Positions 1 to 12,958 are shown, counted from the first letter of the stretch. The stretch is DNA of 64,000 bases from Rosa chinensis (GCF_002994745.2 NC_037092.1:75116324-75180323), one strand, 5' to 3'. Numbers and translations: made by a program. Notes: a model not told the origin generated them from the letters alone.

Positions 1-1972
1 GTCATCTTCCTCAAACGAAACAAATTGCACCATGTTCCAGCAAGAAACAAAATTTTTAACTGATGAATTTCTTTTCTCAAGTTTCTGCATTTTGTGATCT
101 GTATCTACATCTTTTAGATATACTGCTTTCTTCTGTCTGTTTATTTTCTAAAAGTTTATAATTCGTTTTAGCCTAATAATCAGGAAAAGTTAATATAAAA
201 TGCTTCATTTATGCATTACCTTGAAGCCTTAACATCCTTTTAAAAAAGGCATATAATCTTTTGATAAAATTTCACTAGGCTTCAGTGACAGATACAAGAA
301 AATAGATCAACTGATTCTACTGAAAGCTTCGATTCTAATTTGTCTGGCATCTGCATGTTTTTTCCACCTTGAGTCATTCGGTCATAGTTTCAAATTCAGT
401 CTTCAGCTTTAAAGGCTTAACTTGGTTGATTACAGCAGCTATGGCGGGTTGCTTCTTATGAATTACATATTGGCTAAAAGCATTTTAGCAAGTCAGGTAA
501 TTCTCTATCTGTGTCTATATGTATCTCAATTTTTTTATTCACTTCTCTAATTTCCAACTATCACACCTAGGTTTGTAAACTATTGGTTTCCTTTGCTTTA
601 ACAACTAAATTTATCAGTTTAAATGTGTAAGCAATCATTTAGCACTATTTGTGTATTTCTAGCTGGGCGATCTAGCACAATTGTTCCTCAAATTTTTTTA
701 ATCTTTGAGGGAGATATATGGCACCTGTCGCAGCTAAAGAGACATTCTACACCTCGGGATGTTTGCCAAGATTTTGCACCAGTGGCAAAGAATGATGGAA
801 GCAGCAACTTTCAAATTAAGACATTTGTAAATGCCATAGCAGGTAATACCCTTTGTCTGTTGCTTAACAAATAGCAAAAAGTATGTTGCTGTTTCAGTAT
901 TGGTTTTTCTAAGATTGGGAATACCTTTACTCTTCAAAGTTCAGATTTTGAGGAGTGAGTTGTTTTAGCACAATTCTTGCTTGACTGTTCGTGCTTTTTT
1001 GTTTCATGTAGTTTCTGAAAAATGGAAGGAAAGTTTTCATTTACATGGGGTTAGGAAATTGATTATATCATTTACAGAGGATGCACTTGCATATATAACA
1101 TGTACACTTCTAACTCTTAGGGGGTCATGGTGCTCAAATGATTCTATTGCAATTCTGTGGGATTATTTCTCCCCCTAGCTCCCCTCCTTCCCCAAAACAA
1201 AAATTTGGGACAGCGATTGAAAGAATGGAAGTTTTTATTAGGGAATTAGGTATTTCATTGTTCATCACTAGATGTTCTGCAAATATTGGAACACTTCATG
1301 GCAAAAAAATTGCTCTCTCTCCCTTTTTTTTTTTTTTTTAATTACAGTGATGAGCTTTCAGCTTTTAAGTTTGATAAGGAAAATTTTTAACTTTTTTTAA
1401 CTCTGAAATTGGAAGAACATTTTGACTTGATTTTCATGTTTGATTAATCTGATTCTTAAAGTTCTGATCTTCTGTTGCTCTTGGTTTTATTTGCAGCACG
1501 GATGTACCTAATTGGATCAAAATCGCTCATGTATGTATTTGGTTAACATACCAAATCTGTAAAAGATACTCTGATTACGGACATAATATTTTGAACGTTT
1601 GTTTTTGTTGTAGTTAAACTTATAACCAACCCGCAGCATCACGCGGAATTGATCTCTATCGTTGTCTACACAAGCAATTACTCTCCTAAACAATAGTAAT
1701 GTTATGAGATCAGGGATACCATGTAATATTTTGTAATAATTTCTTTCTTCCATTACGTAGTTCTAATTCATTGACGAGTAACTCCCGCGGCAAAGCGTGG
1801 GCATAATTTCTAGTATAATACTGTAGTTTAGCTAACAAATAATTCATATGTGGAATGACTGTTCAGATGGACATGGAATGATCTATTTCTAGCTTTAAGA
1901 TTTCATCGTTGCTGCTGTTTCATTAACTTGTGCACCTACAGTTATGAAGTTGATTTTTCTTTCTCCTTGAAG
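1..1972. other. Intron/upstream region of the SWIM-type pseudogene
   Basis: This AT-rich stretch lies upstream of the first recognisable SWIM-gene exon. A segment at about 660-840 looks exon-like: it is preceded by a pyrimidine-rich tract ending in ctag and followed by a GT donor at 842. It has an open frame, but I cannot assign it to a family. The N-terminal exons expected of an At1g60560-type protein were not found, so they may lie left of the window or be lost. A Helitron-like end (see 1784-1813) interrupts the region. Confidence 0.4.
1784..1813 (+). mobile_element. Helitron-like 3' terminus (hairpin plus CTAG)
   Basis: A GC-rich hairpin at 1784-1801 (six-base-pair stem with one G-T pair, six-base loop) is followed eight bases later by CTAG at 1810-1813 and then T. 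Plant Helitrons end this way: a short GC-rich hairpin close to a 3' CTRR, inserted before T. A similar GC-rich motif lies near 1627-1645 and may belong to the same short non-autonomous element. The 5' TC end was not located, and Helitrons leave no target duplication to confirm the call. Confidence 0.5.
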
Positions 1973-4331
1973 GTATTGGTGTTCTTTTGGTCCTGAAAAT
2001 TATGGGGAAGGTGGGGGTATTTTACCTAGCAGAAGATATCGACTCAACACCCGCAATCGCGCTGCTAGACCTCAATCTATGCGGGGCTGTACATGCAATT
2101 TTGTGGTGAAGCGTCTCTATGCACGTCCATAACTTGCACTACTTATCTATCATCAGAGGCGTCATGTGAACAAATCTGGTTTTGTTTGCCATGGCCCACT
2201 TGATGGAGATGCCATTGGGCCCGGAGCCAAGACAGTTCCATATATCTGTAATGAGATTCAACAACAAACAATGTCTATGATCTATCTGGGTGTTCCTGAT
2301 CGAAGAGAATATACTAGAAAAACACATTGAGGGGATTGAGCGATATTGTGCTTCAAATGCAAAAGTCAATAGCCTTGCTTCCCAGTTTGTCCACAAACTT
2401 GGGATGATTATTCAAAGGTCTACCCATGAATTGGATCTTGATGATCAAGCCAGCATCCGCATGTGGGTTGAGCGCAATAAGAAATCCATATTCATTCGTC
2501 AGGATACTTCAGAAACTGATTCTTTCATTCTGGGGATTCAGACTGAGTGGCAGCTGCAACAATTGATACGTTTTGGCCATCGCAGTCTCATTGCAATTGA
2601 TTCAACATTTGGTATAAAGAGACTTAAGGTAACACATCCATTATGCTGCTTGATTTGTTCCATTATGCTGTTTCATAAACCAATTTTGTTATAGGCTTTT
2701 TAGGATCCGCTGCCAGAAGTAATTGTCATAATGAACAAGTCAAACTCTTGTGTGTCTATCTTGGTGTAATTTTGACCTTTGTGCCGTCAGATTTTCAATA
2801 GTTACTGAGTCATGAATGTACAAGTCAGAGTTTTTATATATCTATAGATCAAAGGATCTGCACTGAAATAATGGATATTTAACATGCGTGTTTGAAATGG
2901 CAGTATCCTTTGTGCACACTTCTCGTCTTTGATTCTAGACAACATGCACTCCCTGTTGCATGGATCATCACACGCAGCTTTTCAAAGCCAGATGTGTCTA
3001 AGTGGATGACAGCTCTACTTGGTCGAGCTCGTAGTGTTGAGCCTGGATGGAGGGCCATTGGGTTTTTAATTGATGATGCAGCAGCTGAGACTGATCCCAT
3101 CAGGCAAGATGCCCCTCTATAATTCTGAGTGCATAAATTTTCTAGCTGCTGAATATAGTGCAATCTCATAGCTAGATTTCTGGTATTTCAGGGATGTTTT
3201 TGGTTGTCCTGTCCTATTTTCCCTCTGGCGTGTTCGAAGATCATGGCTGAGGAATATTGTAAAGAAATGCAATAACATTGAAGTTCAACGGGAACTTTTT
3301 AAAAGTCTGGGTAATATGTGCATGGCATTTGGGGTGCAAGTGATACAGCGGTTGCCTTAGAACAACTTACCCAGGATTTTGTTGATCAGGCTGCTTTTAT
3401 GGAATATCTTAAAAGTCATTGGGTGCCTAAGATTGGTAAGATGTCTCTCTCTCTCTCTCTGGTGCACATACTTGTCATTTGTTAACATCATGTCGAATCT
3501 TCTTAAAATTATGTATTAACTTATCATTAATTTTTCTTGGTAACAGAAATGTGGCTTTCAACAATGAGAAGTCTTCCGCTTGCAAGTCAGGAGGCATCTG
3601 GTGCTATTGAAGCATATCACGTGAAGTTGAAAGTGAAATTGTTTGATGATTCACATCTTGGAGCACTCCAAAGAGTTGATTGGTTAGTTCACAAACTGAC
3701 AACTGAGCTGCACTCAGGCTACTGGCTCGACCGATATGCTGATGAATGTGATTCTTTTCAAAACGTCAAGGAAGAATATATTGCTTCTACATCTTGGCAC
3801 AGGGCACTGCAAATTCCTGATTCTGCTGTTACCTTGGATGATAAAAACCGTCTCTTTGCCAAGGTTTCAAGCCAGAAAGACAGTAGCATTGTACATCTAG
3901 TGTGGAATCCCGGATCCGAATTTTCCTTTTGTGACTGTGTGTGGTCGATGCAAGGAAACATTTGCAAGCATGTCATCAAAGTCAATATAATCTGTGAAAG
4001 TCATCAAGGTTATCAACCTTCCATGTCTTTCCAGTCATTCAAAGAGTTGCTCGTCAGCCTATCAAAGAAACCAATGGAGGATTCAATTTCACAAGATCTA
4101 TCAATGGCCTGGACTATGCAAATGCTCGAGCAAATACGGGACCTTGTAGAAGTGACTAGAGCCGATGATATTGGCACCGTGGTAAACAATCTGCCACTGC
4201 AATGGGCTTCCAGAAAAGGCAGAACAGGTGTTGGAAAGCCATCAACTGCTCTTACGACTTTTCCTTCTAGTAAAAGGAGTGCATCAAGGCAGAAGACCCG
4301 CAAGCGAAGAAGATTGTCAACATTAACATAG
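1973..4331 (+). pseudogene. SWIM zinc-finger protein (MULE transposase-derived, At1g60560-like), degenerate
   Basis: Four exons can be placed: 1973-2628, 2904-3103, 3192-3435 and 3547-4331. The first three introns' ends are visible; the intron at 3104-3191 appears to use a GC donor (GC-AG). The last exon encodes a SWIM motif (CxC then CxH; residues FCDC...CKH, about 3928-3971) and a basic C-terminal tail. The protein resembles the plant SWIM zinc-finger family related to Mutator-like transposases, known from Arabidopsis At1g60560, where the role is unclear. Damage: an in-frame TAA at 2130-2132 in the conserved N-terminal part, an extra four bases near 2298-2301 that shift frame, and a further frame change near 3315-3345. 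The last exon alone is fully open (262 codons). A transcribed fragment is possible, but a full product is not. Confidence 0.75.
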
Positions 4332-4843
4332 TTTTCTTGCGTTGCAAGATTAGATACAAGGCAACTCTTTTTGTACAACTGTCTTTGATTCATATTCTTT
4401 ATGAAAGAAGATAGGAAACGTACACTGACATTTCAGCTGTGATAAGCTTCTGGTATCCAATCCAACAGTGAAATTGTAGATAAACTTAGCAATGAGAGAT
4501 TCTTATTTATACATATGGTGAAATGTTGGCTCCCATTGCAGTTATGTTCATTTAAAATCTTTTACCATATTCCGAAACATGGTAAAATTTCGCGGTCCTT
4601 TTTAACCTAACAAACAGTATTGGATCTTAACGGATAGAGTGTCCACATCAAAATGAAGCAAATGTGATAAAGCTAGAAGCCCCAGAAAGAACGTGTGCTT
4701 TCTACACTCTTCCACATTGGAAACTAACACGTGTCAGCCATCTATAGCTACACGTACTCGGAGTTTGGCCGCCCATGCATATACTGATGGTCTATATCTT
4801 GCAGCCAAATCTTCTTTTTTTTGGGAGTATCTCAAGCTTGCCA
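4332..4843. other. Intergenic region and HIPP promoter
   Basis: No gene is seen here. The right half is the upstream region of the HIPP gene and carries a G-box (4728-4733). Confidence 0.6.
4728..4733 (+). promoter_or_regulatory. G-box/ABRE-like CACGTG upstream of HIPP
   Basis: CACGTG sits in the context ACACGTGTC, 111 bases before the HIPP start codon. ACGTG-core elements bind plant bZIP (ABF) and bHLH factors, and some cluster-IV HIPP genes respond to drought and ABA. That this site drives such a response is inference. Confidence 0.4.
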
Positions 4844-5461
4844 ATGGGTTTTCTCAGTAAAGTCTCCGAGCTCCGTGCTAGGGCTCGGAGTCATAAAAAG
4901 CTCAAGAAGAACAAGCAGCTACAGGTATGTAATATGACACTTCAGAGTGTTCATTTCAGCTTAGAATTGGTAGCAGTCAGCAAGTGATATCGTGAACGAT
5001 TGTTAACGTACTGTTGATTGATTAAACAACTGCAAGTGATATCGTGATGATTTTCTTTTGGTTATCAGACTGTGGAGATAAAAGTGAAGATGGACTGCGA
5101 AGGTTGCGAGAGAAGAGTGAAGAAATCAGTGGAAGGCATGAAAGGAGTCACAAGTGTTGAAGTGGATCCCAAGCAAAGCAAGCTCACTGTTATTGGCTAT
5201 GTGGACCCCAACAAGGTGTTGCATCGTGTCAGGCATCGAACGGGGAAGAAGGCGGATCTGTGGCCGTATGTACCATACGACGTCGTCGAGCATCCATGGG
5301 CTCCCGGGGCTTATGATAGGAAGGCACCACCTGGGTACGTGAGGAACGTGCTGAATGACCCTGACCCTCAGGCTTCTGCTCTCGCACGTGCCAACTCCAC
5401 CGAGGTGAAGTATACGACGGCGTTTAGTGACGAAAATCCAAATGCTTGTGTGGTTATGTAG
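4844..5461 (+). CDS. HIPP: Heavy-metal-associated isoprenylated plant protein (HIPP26-like)
   Basis: Two exons, 4844-4924 and 5069-5461, give a protein of 157 aa; the intron runs GT (4925) to AG (5068). Residues 1-27 are a basic N-terminal leader beginning MGFLSKVSE. The HMA domain follows (about residues 28-95), with the metal-binding MDCEGC motif at about 34-39. The C-terminus ends in CVVM, a CaaX box for isoprenylation. Order, length and intron position match Arabidopsis cluster-IV HIPPs such as HIPP26 (ATFP6), which bind metals such as Cd or Cu and associate with membranes or the nucleus. ATG at 4844 is chosen because it gives the family N-terminus; an in-frame upstream ATG at 4775 would add 23 atypical residues. 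No damage is seen. This is the clearest intact single-copy gene in the window. Confidence 0.93.
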
Positions 5462-7247
5462 TCATGGTATAATCTATTACTTTTTAGTTTTTACCTTCTC
5501 GCATTTGTAAATTTTTGGTTGTTGACCAAAGTAAAAATTGCTTTGTGTAAGTTTGTAACCATGAGTGTGGAAGGGTGAAAATTCTGACTTTTGTTGAGCT
5601 TTATGTTAAAACAAAATTATTAGGTTGTTTTAATTCCTACCAGTATCAATTATGTTTCACCTATTCAGTTAGTTTTTAGGTACTCAATTGTTTTTAAATT
5701 GTTATGTTTTAGGTACTCAACTGATAACGTTTTAGGTACTCAACTATTTTTAAATTGGAGTCTAATGAAGCTTTCTCTTTACAAATAGATTTATAAATTG
5801 AAAGACATTTGAGTACAACGTTTCAGGTACTTCACTGTTTTTAAAACCGCAGTGTAGTGATGCTTTCTCTTCACTAATAACTAGCCCTTTAAATACATGT
5901 CAATTGCCTTTTATTTTTTATTTTTTTTAAATGAAAAATGTTGCAGCCAATTTTGAGGAAGCTTCTCCTTTTTTTTATAGGAGGTATTGCAATTTTTTCA
6001 AATATGATATACTCTATTGAATGTCTTATCCTCATATAGAAATAATTTATTTATTAATATTTATATTATGTGAGGACATACATGATACTTTAAAAATTTA
6101 ATCATTCACTCAAGAATTGACTTAATTATATAAGATAAGATATAAGATTTAAATCGAGAGGCAATCAAGTACAATTGAATAAATAAATTAACTGAGTAGT
6201 GTTTAAGGAAAACTGAATTGAGAGAGAATTGAGTCGTACTTTCATTGTGAAAGTTGAGTTTTTGGGACATTTCCAAGCTTTTCCATTATTTCCTAGCATG
6301 ATAAGGAAAACATAATAAATATATATAAATAAACACAAAGGTTAAGCAAAAGTGCAAGATTAGGGGAATAATTACTAGGTAATTATGGACCTAACAAAAT
6401 ACCTCACACTTACACTTTGCTTGTCCTCAAGCAAAAACATAAACTAAGTTAGCACAAACAAACTAAAAGACATACTTGCATCCTTATTTCCCTTAGAGAA
6501 CCATGACTTAATGGAATGACTTTCAATTAAGCAAGCTTAGAAACCAAATTTTCAAAATGCAAAGCTAATAATTAGATTTGGAAAGTCATGCTCAACAAAA
6601 TAGATTGAATGCATATGCCATGTGTGCCACCGTAAATGATTCACATGAGATTAACTTGAACCGCACTTGTCTAACCATCAAACTCACATGGATATCACTC
6701 ATTTTCACTCAAACGTTTAATGGTTAGTGTTTGCACTCAAAAACAATTCAATTGACATGCTTTCCATAGGCTTACTCTTTCATATTTTCTTCACATGATC
6801 ATTGCATGAGTTCTCTTGGATCACAAGGTCTTTTATTTAGGTTGTATTGGGGCTTAGGTGCGGGGTTAATGAAATGAAAGGAAAAGAAATTACAAATTCT
6901 AAGCCTCTTAGTAAGCAATTCTCTTATTGAGTTCCTTTTTGTTTTGGCTCTAAGTGCTTTGTAAAACCTCCTTTTCTTTTCCACAAACCCAAAAACTAAA
7001 GGACTATAAAAACTATTATCCCCCTTTTGTACAACCCACATTCTTTTTGTATTTTTTTTTCACACACTATTTTTGCACAACACTTTTTCTGTTTTTTTTT
7101 TTTTTTCATTTTCTATTTTTTTTTCTTTTCGTGACCCTAGTCCATATTGACTTTAAGTAATTCTTTTGACATTTTGAATATGTTTCTAGGGTCACCCTTT
7201 TTTTTTTTTTGGCTACAATCCGTAGCTCACGCACACAATAAGTTGGA
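5462..7247. other. Intergenic, AT-rich, with transposon-like fragments
   Basis: No supported gene. Three or four copies of a motif like TTTTAGGTACTCAACT occur at about 5670-5830, which resembles a decayed low-copy repeat. From about 6400, a segment near a 'TTGCTTGTCCTCAAGCAA'-type string resembles non-coding parts of plant LTR elements; no LTR pair was found. Long T tracts occupy 7050-7210. Confidence 0.35.
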
Positions 7248-7255
7248 GTCTAAAG

Positions 7256-8946
7256 TAGGGGTGGATTTGGTACGGTTACCGACTTTTTCGATCTCAACCG
7301 ACTACCAACCGAAACAAGTCGGTAGGCCAAAATCCAGTACCACTACCGTGCCGGATTTGTTGGTACCGTATCTATCGGTTACCGAGTTTGTGGCTGGTTT
7401 AGTTTCGGTTGAGGCCCAACCGAAGTGGATGAATGGGCCTAACATTGATAAACATTTATTCAGCCCAATTACAAATTTTTGGCTGTTTTAAGCCCATTTT
7501 TTTGTTCAGTTTTTACCCAAATACATAAAACCAAATACTGAACTCCCAGCAACTTTCTGAATAATACATAAAAGCTCATATTTGAGTAATTTGACTGATC
7601 TCCAAGTCTAAAAGTTCTTAAATATACAGAACCTCAAATAGGAACTAGAAATATGAAATTAACAAAAAAGCTGCAAGTGATTTGACGATTCCAATGACTA
7701 AACAAAAAAAACAGCTGCAGCATCCAAATCTGAAAGCAGTAGTTCAATCAGTTAAAAAAAAATGCACAGCAGCAGTTTCTTCAATGTACAGCAGCAGTTT
7801 CTTCGAACTGGATGTTTGCACCATCCAAATCTTCAAGTAGTAGTTGTCGTAGACGATTTTGCACCTCCCAAATGCAGCGCAGCAGTTTCTGTAATGTAAA
7901 AACCACAAAAAGAATACAAACAGCCAAGTCAATGTATAAATAAGTTGATGATTTCATAAAAAAAAATGCAGAAATGCTAATATTTTCATATTATACCTTT
8001 CTGCAGTTCTTCTAAATGCACATACTTCAACTTCAAAGAATCAAAACCCAACCAAGCACACACAAGTTTAGTTACCTAATCAAAGACCTCTCTGCCTCAA
8101 GATAAACTGATAAACCGTCAACTGAAATCCATGGTCAATACCCAGAAGCTTCAAATGACTTTCCTACCAAAACACAGATTAACATATATATTAGATAACC
8201 ACGATCAATTGCAACCGATCAATTAACAAAATCAACAACAGAGTACATATTTTTCATACAAATTAGACTAGAAGGACTAAAGGAGTAACAAGAGTATAAG
8301 AATAAAAGGAGATCGATTTTACCTAATTATTTGTGCTCTGAACCACCACTTGAAGTCTTGAACACCGTATAAGCCTCTGAGCAACCACTTCAACCAAGCA
8401 ACTGATCTAGGGTTCGTCAAACAATTTGGGGATTTCGAAAATCAAATGATATCTGGGTTGAAATTTATGTTGGTGAGCTTCGCATCTTGCTTAGATTGTG
8501 TTTTTGGGACTGGGTTGGCAAAAATCTTTGTATAATTGGAGCTAGAATTAAAAAATTGGGGCTGGGTTCTGAGAGAGAGAGTATGGTGTCGAGAAGAGAG
8601 AGTCTCTGATAGCGGCTCTTTCTTGTGGGAATGTCGAAATGAGGTCTGAACCTAACCCCCTTAGGTTTTCCCACTCTCCCCTCAAATCCAACGATCTTGA
8701 TTAATAGCTGCTTGAGATATGCCTATTAATAAAAATTATTAAAAAATGACAAAATCCCAGCATATCCGGTCGGTTCGGTAATACCGAACCTCTCTAATTT
8801 GCAGTACCACTACCGAGCCATGAACATATGTTCGGTACGGCAGTACCGCACCGTAGCTTCGGTAACCAAATCTGTCGGCGCCGACTGAAATGGTTCGGCC
8901 GGTTTTCGGTTGGTTTCGGCAGGTCTGGTATTTCAAGCCAGCCCTA
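7256..8946. mobile_element. Non-autonomous hAT-superfamily element
   Basis: The element is 1691 bp and is flanked by a perfect 8-bp duplication, GTCTAAAG, at 7248-7255 and 8947-8954. Its ends form an imperfect inverted repeat: TAGGGGTGGATTTG on the left, and TAGGGCTGGCTTG read inward from the right. An 8-bp duplication with a TAGGG(N)TGG-type end is typical of hAT transposons. Both subterminal regions are rich in short repeats built on GGTACCG/CGGTT in both orientations, as expected for transposase-binding regions. No transposase ORF is present, so it would need enzyme in trans. Confidence 0.85.
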
Positions 8947-8954
8947 GTCTAAAG

Positions 8955-11240
8955 AGTGTTTTTTTTCCCTCTCTTCCTCTGCATCACTTACCAGTTTACT
9001 GGGGAGCTTTGACCAATCTCCAATGACTGATATTTGAGTGCCTTCCCTGTCATAACAAAATTATTGGTTGACAGTATGAGTATGGCTGAATCGAGATTGA
9101 GTCCAACTAGATAAACATTCACAAATATCAAGCAAGTCACCACTCTCACATTGAGCACAGAAATTTTTTGATTTCTGGTCAGTTTTCGGAAAATATTTGT
9201 CAACTATTAACAACTTAACACCCATTACCAGGTATTTACAAATATACTTGCTCGAACCATTTCAAAGAAAAAAGTCTTCGCACAGGACAGAGAAAGCTAG
9301 GTAAAGAGAAGTCTAAAGAGTTAAAACTTGAAATACTGAAACAAGTCATGATTTATTAGCCAATTATTTATTTATTTATTTATTTATTTTCTTTCTTCCA
9401 ACCTTGAATAAAATCACGATTAGATTTAGGTTCAGTCTTTAATACTAATCTAATCCAATCTCGCTCACCAACCAGGGCCTCGAGGGAACCTTATCATCTT
9501 TCTGTGCCTATATAAGTAACCAATAATGGCATAAAGCTACACACTCCCAATCTAAACCCAACAAACCTATACAGATTGATCGTCCCCAATTTGAGGTGGA
9601 AAATTAAATCATTTTCAGCATAGATGAGCACAAGTATGATACATTAGAACAAGCAGCAATATGTATCCAGGTTCAAGAAATTTGAAGAGAGATGGGGTTA
9701 AGGGCTACCTGGCAAGACGTACTATAGATTTCTGACTTAATCAACCCCTCAAACAAACTCATTAAAAAAAAAGAAAAGAAAAGAAAAAATCACCCTAGTA
9801 CATTTATACACACATTTAGATATATAATTGAAGTACAGAAGCAAGAAATCAAACAGATTCAGATTTTCTGTTGTGGCTTAGCTTTCCCAAACACTTGCAA
9901 CTACCTCCCTATTCCTTAGAGAGGCGAAATGTTTTCCTACGCTTTATAGGAAGCAATATCATCTTTTGAAGTAATGTTACTTACAACTACCTCCCTATTC
10001 CTTAGAAAGGCGAAATGTTTTCCACCGCTTAATAGGAAGCAAAATCATCTTTTGACTAAATAATAACGGCTTTATGCAACAAACACTCCGATTCCAAAAA
10101 CTTTGAGATTGCACTTTCCCATCAAGAGGAAACTTCACTTTTCTATGTCAATGAGCAAAATATATGATAAATTAAAAGCAGTACCAATTAACTTCAACAG
10201 TTTAAATAAATCAGAAGGGAAGAGGGTACAACCAACACAGCTCCCCACAGATACAACTTGAAACATAGAAACTCAAATGCATTGTCATTATCATTAACAA
10301 CCAACCTCGGAACAAAGCCAATAATCATAAGAAAGCGCAACATATAAGAAAGCGCAAAATTGTTGAGAACCCTAACCTCCATTTCCAGCACAGATCATTG
10401 CTCAACAAGCTCTCTTTGAGCCCACCCAGATCCCTCATGACTCAACCTCACATCACCATCCATGATCACCGCCATGTGCCCTGCAAACAAGGCTGTGCAA
10501 ATCAAGTAAGGTAAAGCCTGATGGATTAGAAAACTCCACCACTTTCCTTTTGTCTTACCAGTTGAATGAGGATAACAGATAATGCGCTAAATATACTTAC
10601 TGCCCCTGCAGTTAAATATGCCATCTTCTTCTTGCCTAGATAAAACTTACAGGCACACTTTGTCAACAAGATATGCAGAAATATAAAAATACAGAGGTAC
10701 AGAGCAGGAGCGATGCATTCTAAGTGAAAGTCGGCACAAGTTTACTTATGTGAACTATTTACCAAAGTCAACAAAAAATGCAAAATATACATTCTTCAGA
10801 CTGCAAAAGGAATGAAAAATATATATCCTACAATTCTAAAGATTAAATGACTACTGCTTCATCAACTTTGTCTTTGCTATCCTGCTGAGCTCAATATCTC
10901 AATAAAACAATGAAAGGCAATCAATCAACTTACGTCCACAGACCGCTAATCTGCTATTCATACCTCATAATTCGTATTGAAAATTGCACCATTTAAACTA
11001 GCAGCTTTTAAAAATGAGAAAAAAAAAAATGGCAGCTTTTCATTTCAGTCATATTCATAGAATCATAGGTAACAGATATAGCTAGTATATTTTAATATAA
11101 ACGGAACTTCCAATTTATATAAAATAAGATATGACAATACTAAAATGCTGAAATTTGGATCACAGATAGGAAATGACATTGTGTTACACACACACACACA
11201 CATCTAAGGTCGCCAAAGGTACGTCAGTCTCAAATCAACT
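8955..11240. other. Intergenic, no gene supported
   Basis: No coding sequence is supported. A (TTTA)n microsatellite lies at about 9363-9390, an 86-bp direct repeat at 9895-10066, and a short (CA)n tract at about 11186-11202. The right end, about 10980-11240, resembles 16440-16630 and is the shared 3' flank of the duplicated PPR genes. Confidence 0.5.
9895..10066. repeat. Direct repeat of 86 bp, two copies
   Basis: Two near-identical copies begin at about 9895 and 9981, sharing the segment CTACCTCCCTATTCCTTAG and what follows. They differ at a handful of bases. A simple local duplication; function unknown. Confidence 0.8.
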
Positions 11241-12958
11241 TTATAATGATTTGTTTAACAATGGCAACAAAGCTGGATCTACTATATCCTTGGACAATAA
11301 ACCAACTATCAATTCCATAGTTGATGCATCTGCAGAGAAACCCGACTCTACCATTTCTTGAATAAGTCTCATAGCCCTTGATGCATCATTGTTATTCAAC
11401 AACCCTCGGATAATGATGTTATAGGTCCAACCATCTGGAGAGCAGCCTTTCTCTCCCATTTCTCTCAGCAACTTATCTGCTTCATTTAATAAGCCCGCTT
11501 TACAAAATCCATGAATCATTATAGTGTACGTCCTCACATTAGGTTGTACTCCTTTCAATAACAAACCATAGAAGACCTCAATGGCGGAATCCATTTTCCC
11601 AGCTTTGCACAAACCTTCAATAATAATACTGTAAATTACAATATTCAGTTCCAGCTTCTTGTCCTTCATCTCTCTAAGCAATTCTATTGCCTTAGAAAGT
11701 TGCTGGTTGCTACATAGGGCATTAAGTAAAACAGCATAAGTTTGAATATTTGGATGTTGGCCACAACCTTGCATCTGAGACAACAGCTTTTCTGCTTTTT
11801 GTATTCGCCCCACTATGCAAAAACCATCAACAAGAGTGGTATAAGTAACAGTATCAGGAACAAGTTTCATACGACGCATTTCCTTGAAAATCTTGTAAGC
11901 CTTATCAATCTTTTTACCCTTGCAATATCCGTTTATCAATATGTTACAACTACAAACATTAATCATCGATCCCTTGCTAACCATTAGATCAAAGACATTT
12001 TTGGCCTCGTCCATTTCTCCTCGCAAACAGTAACCATCCATAAGGGAACTGTATGTAATTGTGTCAGGTTCGATTCCTCTTTGAATCATCATCTCAACCA
12101 CAGTTTTGGCTTCCACGACCATCCCCTCCTTACAAAGTGCATCAACCAAGACATTGAAGGTGACTACATCGGGAAAGATATTTTTACTCACCATTTCATT
12201 CAACAACCTTGTAGCTTCTTTCCACTGACCTATGTTGCAGACTCCTTGAATCAAAGAGTTGTAAGTAACAACGTCTGGAGCAATACCTCTACCAATCATT
12301 TCAGTGAAGAGGTTCAATGCTTCATCAACTAGTGTATCCTTACAGTGACTGTCGATGACGGTGTTATAGGAAACTATGTCAGGCTTGCATCCTCTTTCTT
12401 CCATCTTCCCAAGTAATTGAGTAGCTGCCCTGTTGTTTCCAATCATGCAAAAGCCCTTTATTAATGTGCTGAAAGTAAACACATCCGGCTGACAATGACC
12501 TCCCCCACCATTTTGCTGAAAAGTCTTGCTGCCTCAGGCACTCTATTTTGGAGAACAAAGCCGTTGATCAGAGTGTTGAAGGTTGCAACATTTGGTTGAA
12601 GGCCCGATTTGAAGAATTGGCCCAAGACAGACAAACTAAACCCCATTTGATCCAAATGGCAGTAGCAATTGATGACAATGGTTAGAGTATAAGTATCAGA
12701 AGCAATTCCGAGGAGACCCATTTGTCTAATCAAAGAGAGGACTGCTGAATAGTGTTTGAGTTTAGCACGTTGGCCCAAGAGTTGATTGAAGCGGACAACA
12801 CAAGGCAGAGGACGCCTTTGAAGCATTTCATCGAACACCTTCAGGGCATGCTCAACATTACTCACTCTGGGATGGGTTTCTCTAGATTTGGTTGGCTTTG
12901 AGGATTTAAAATGAAGCAAAGCAACAAGAGGAGGAGTAGAGTACTGAAGATATGTCAT
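11241..12958 (-). pseudogene. Rf-like P-class PPR protein, one frameshift
   Basis: Read on the minus strand, this encodes about 570 aa of 35-residue PPR repeats (motifs such as VTYNSLIQGVCNIGQWKEA). The N-terminal region ALKVFDEMLQRRPLP is typical of the restorer-of-fertility-like (RFL) clade. Family members are usually mitochondrial and bind RNA to guide processing of organellar transcripts. Two open segments, 13033-12461 and 12482-11241, are in different frames. Comparison with the paralogue at 17305-18018 shows one base missing in the C-rich run at about 12502-12506. The ATG at 12958 aligns with the start of the paralogue (18693); the longer ORF beginning at 13033 starts inside a hAT element and is not the original start. 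The lesion could be a true frameshift or a sequence error; otherwise the gene is complete to its stop. Confidence 0.8.

Noticed and set aside
623..874. 83-codon ORF as a separate gene
   Set aside because: At most one exon-like segment; the ends look like splice sites, not start and stop, and no family is recognised.
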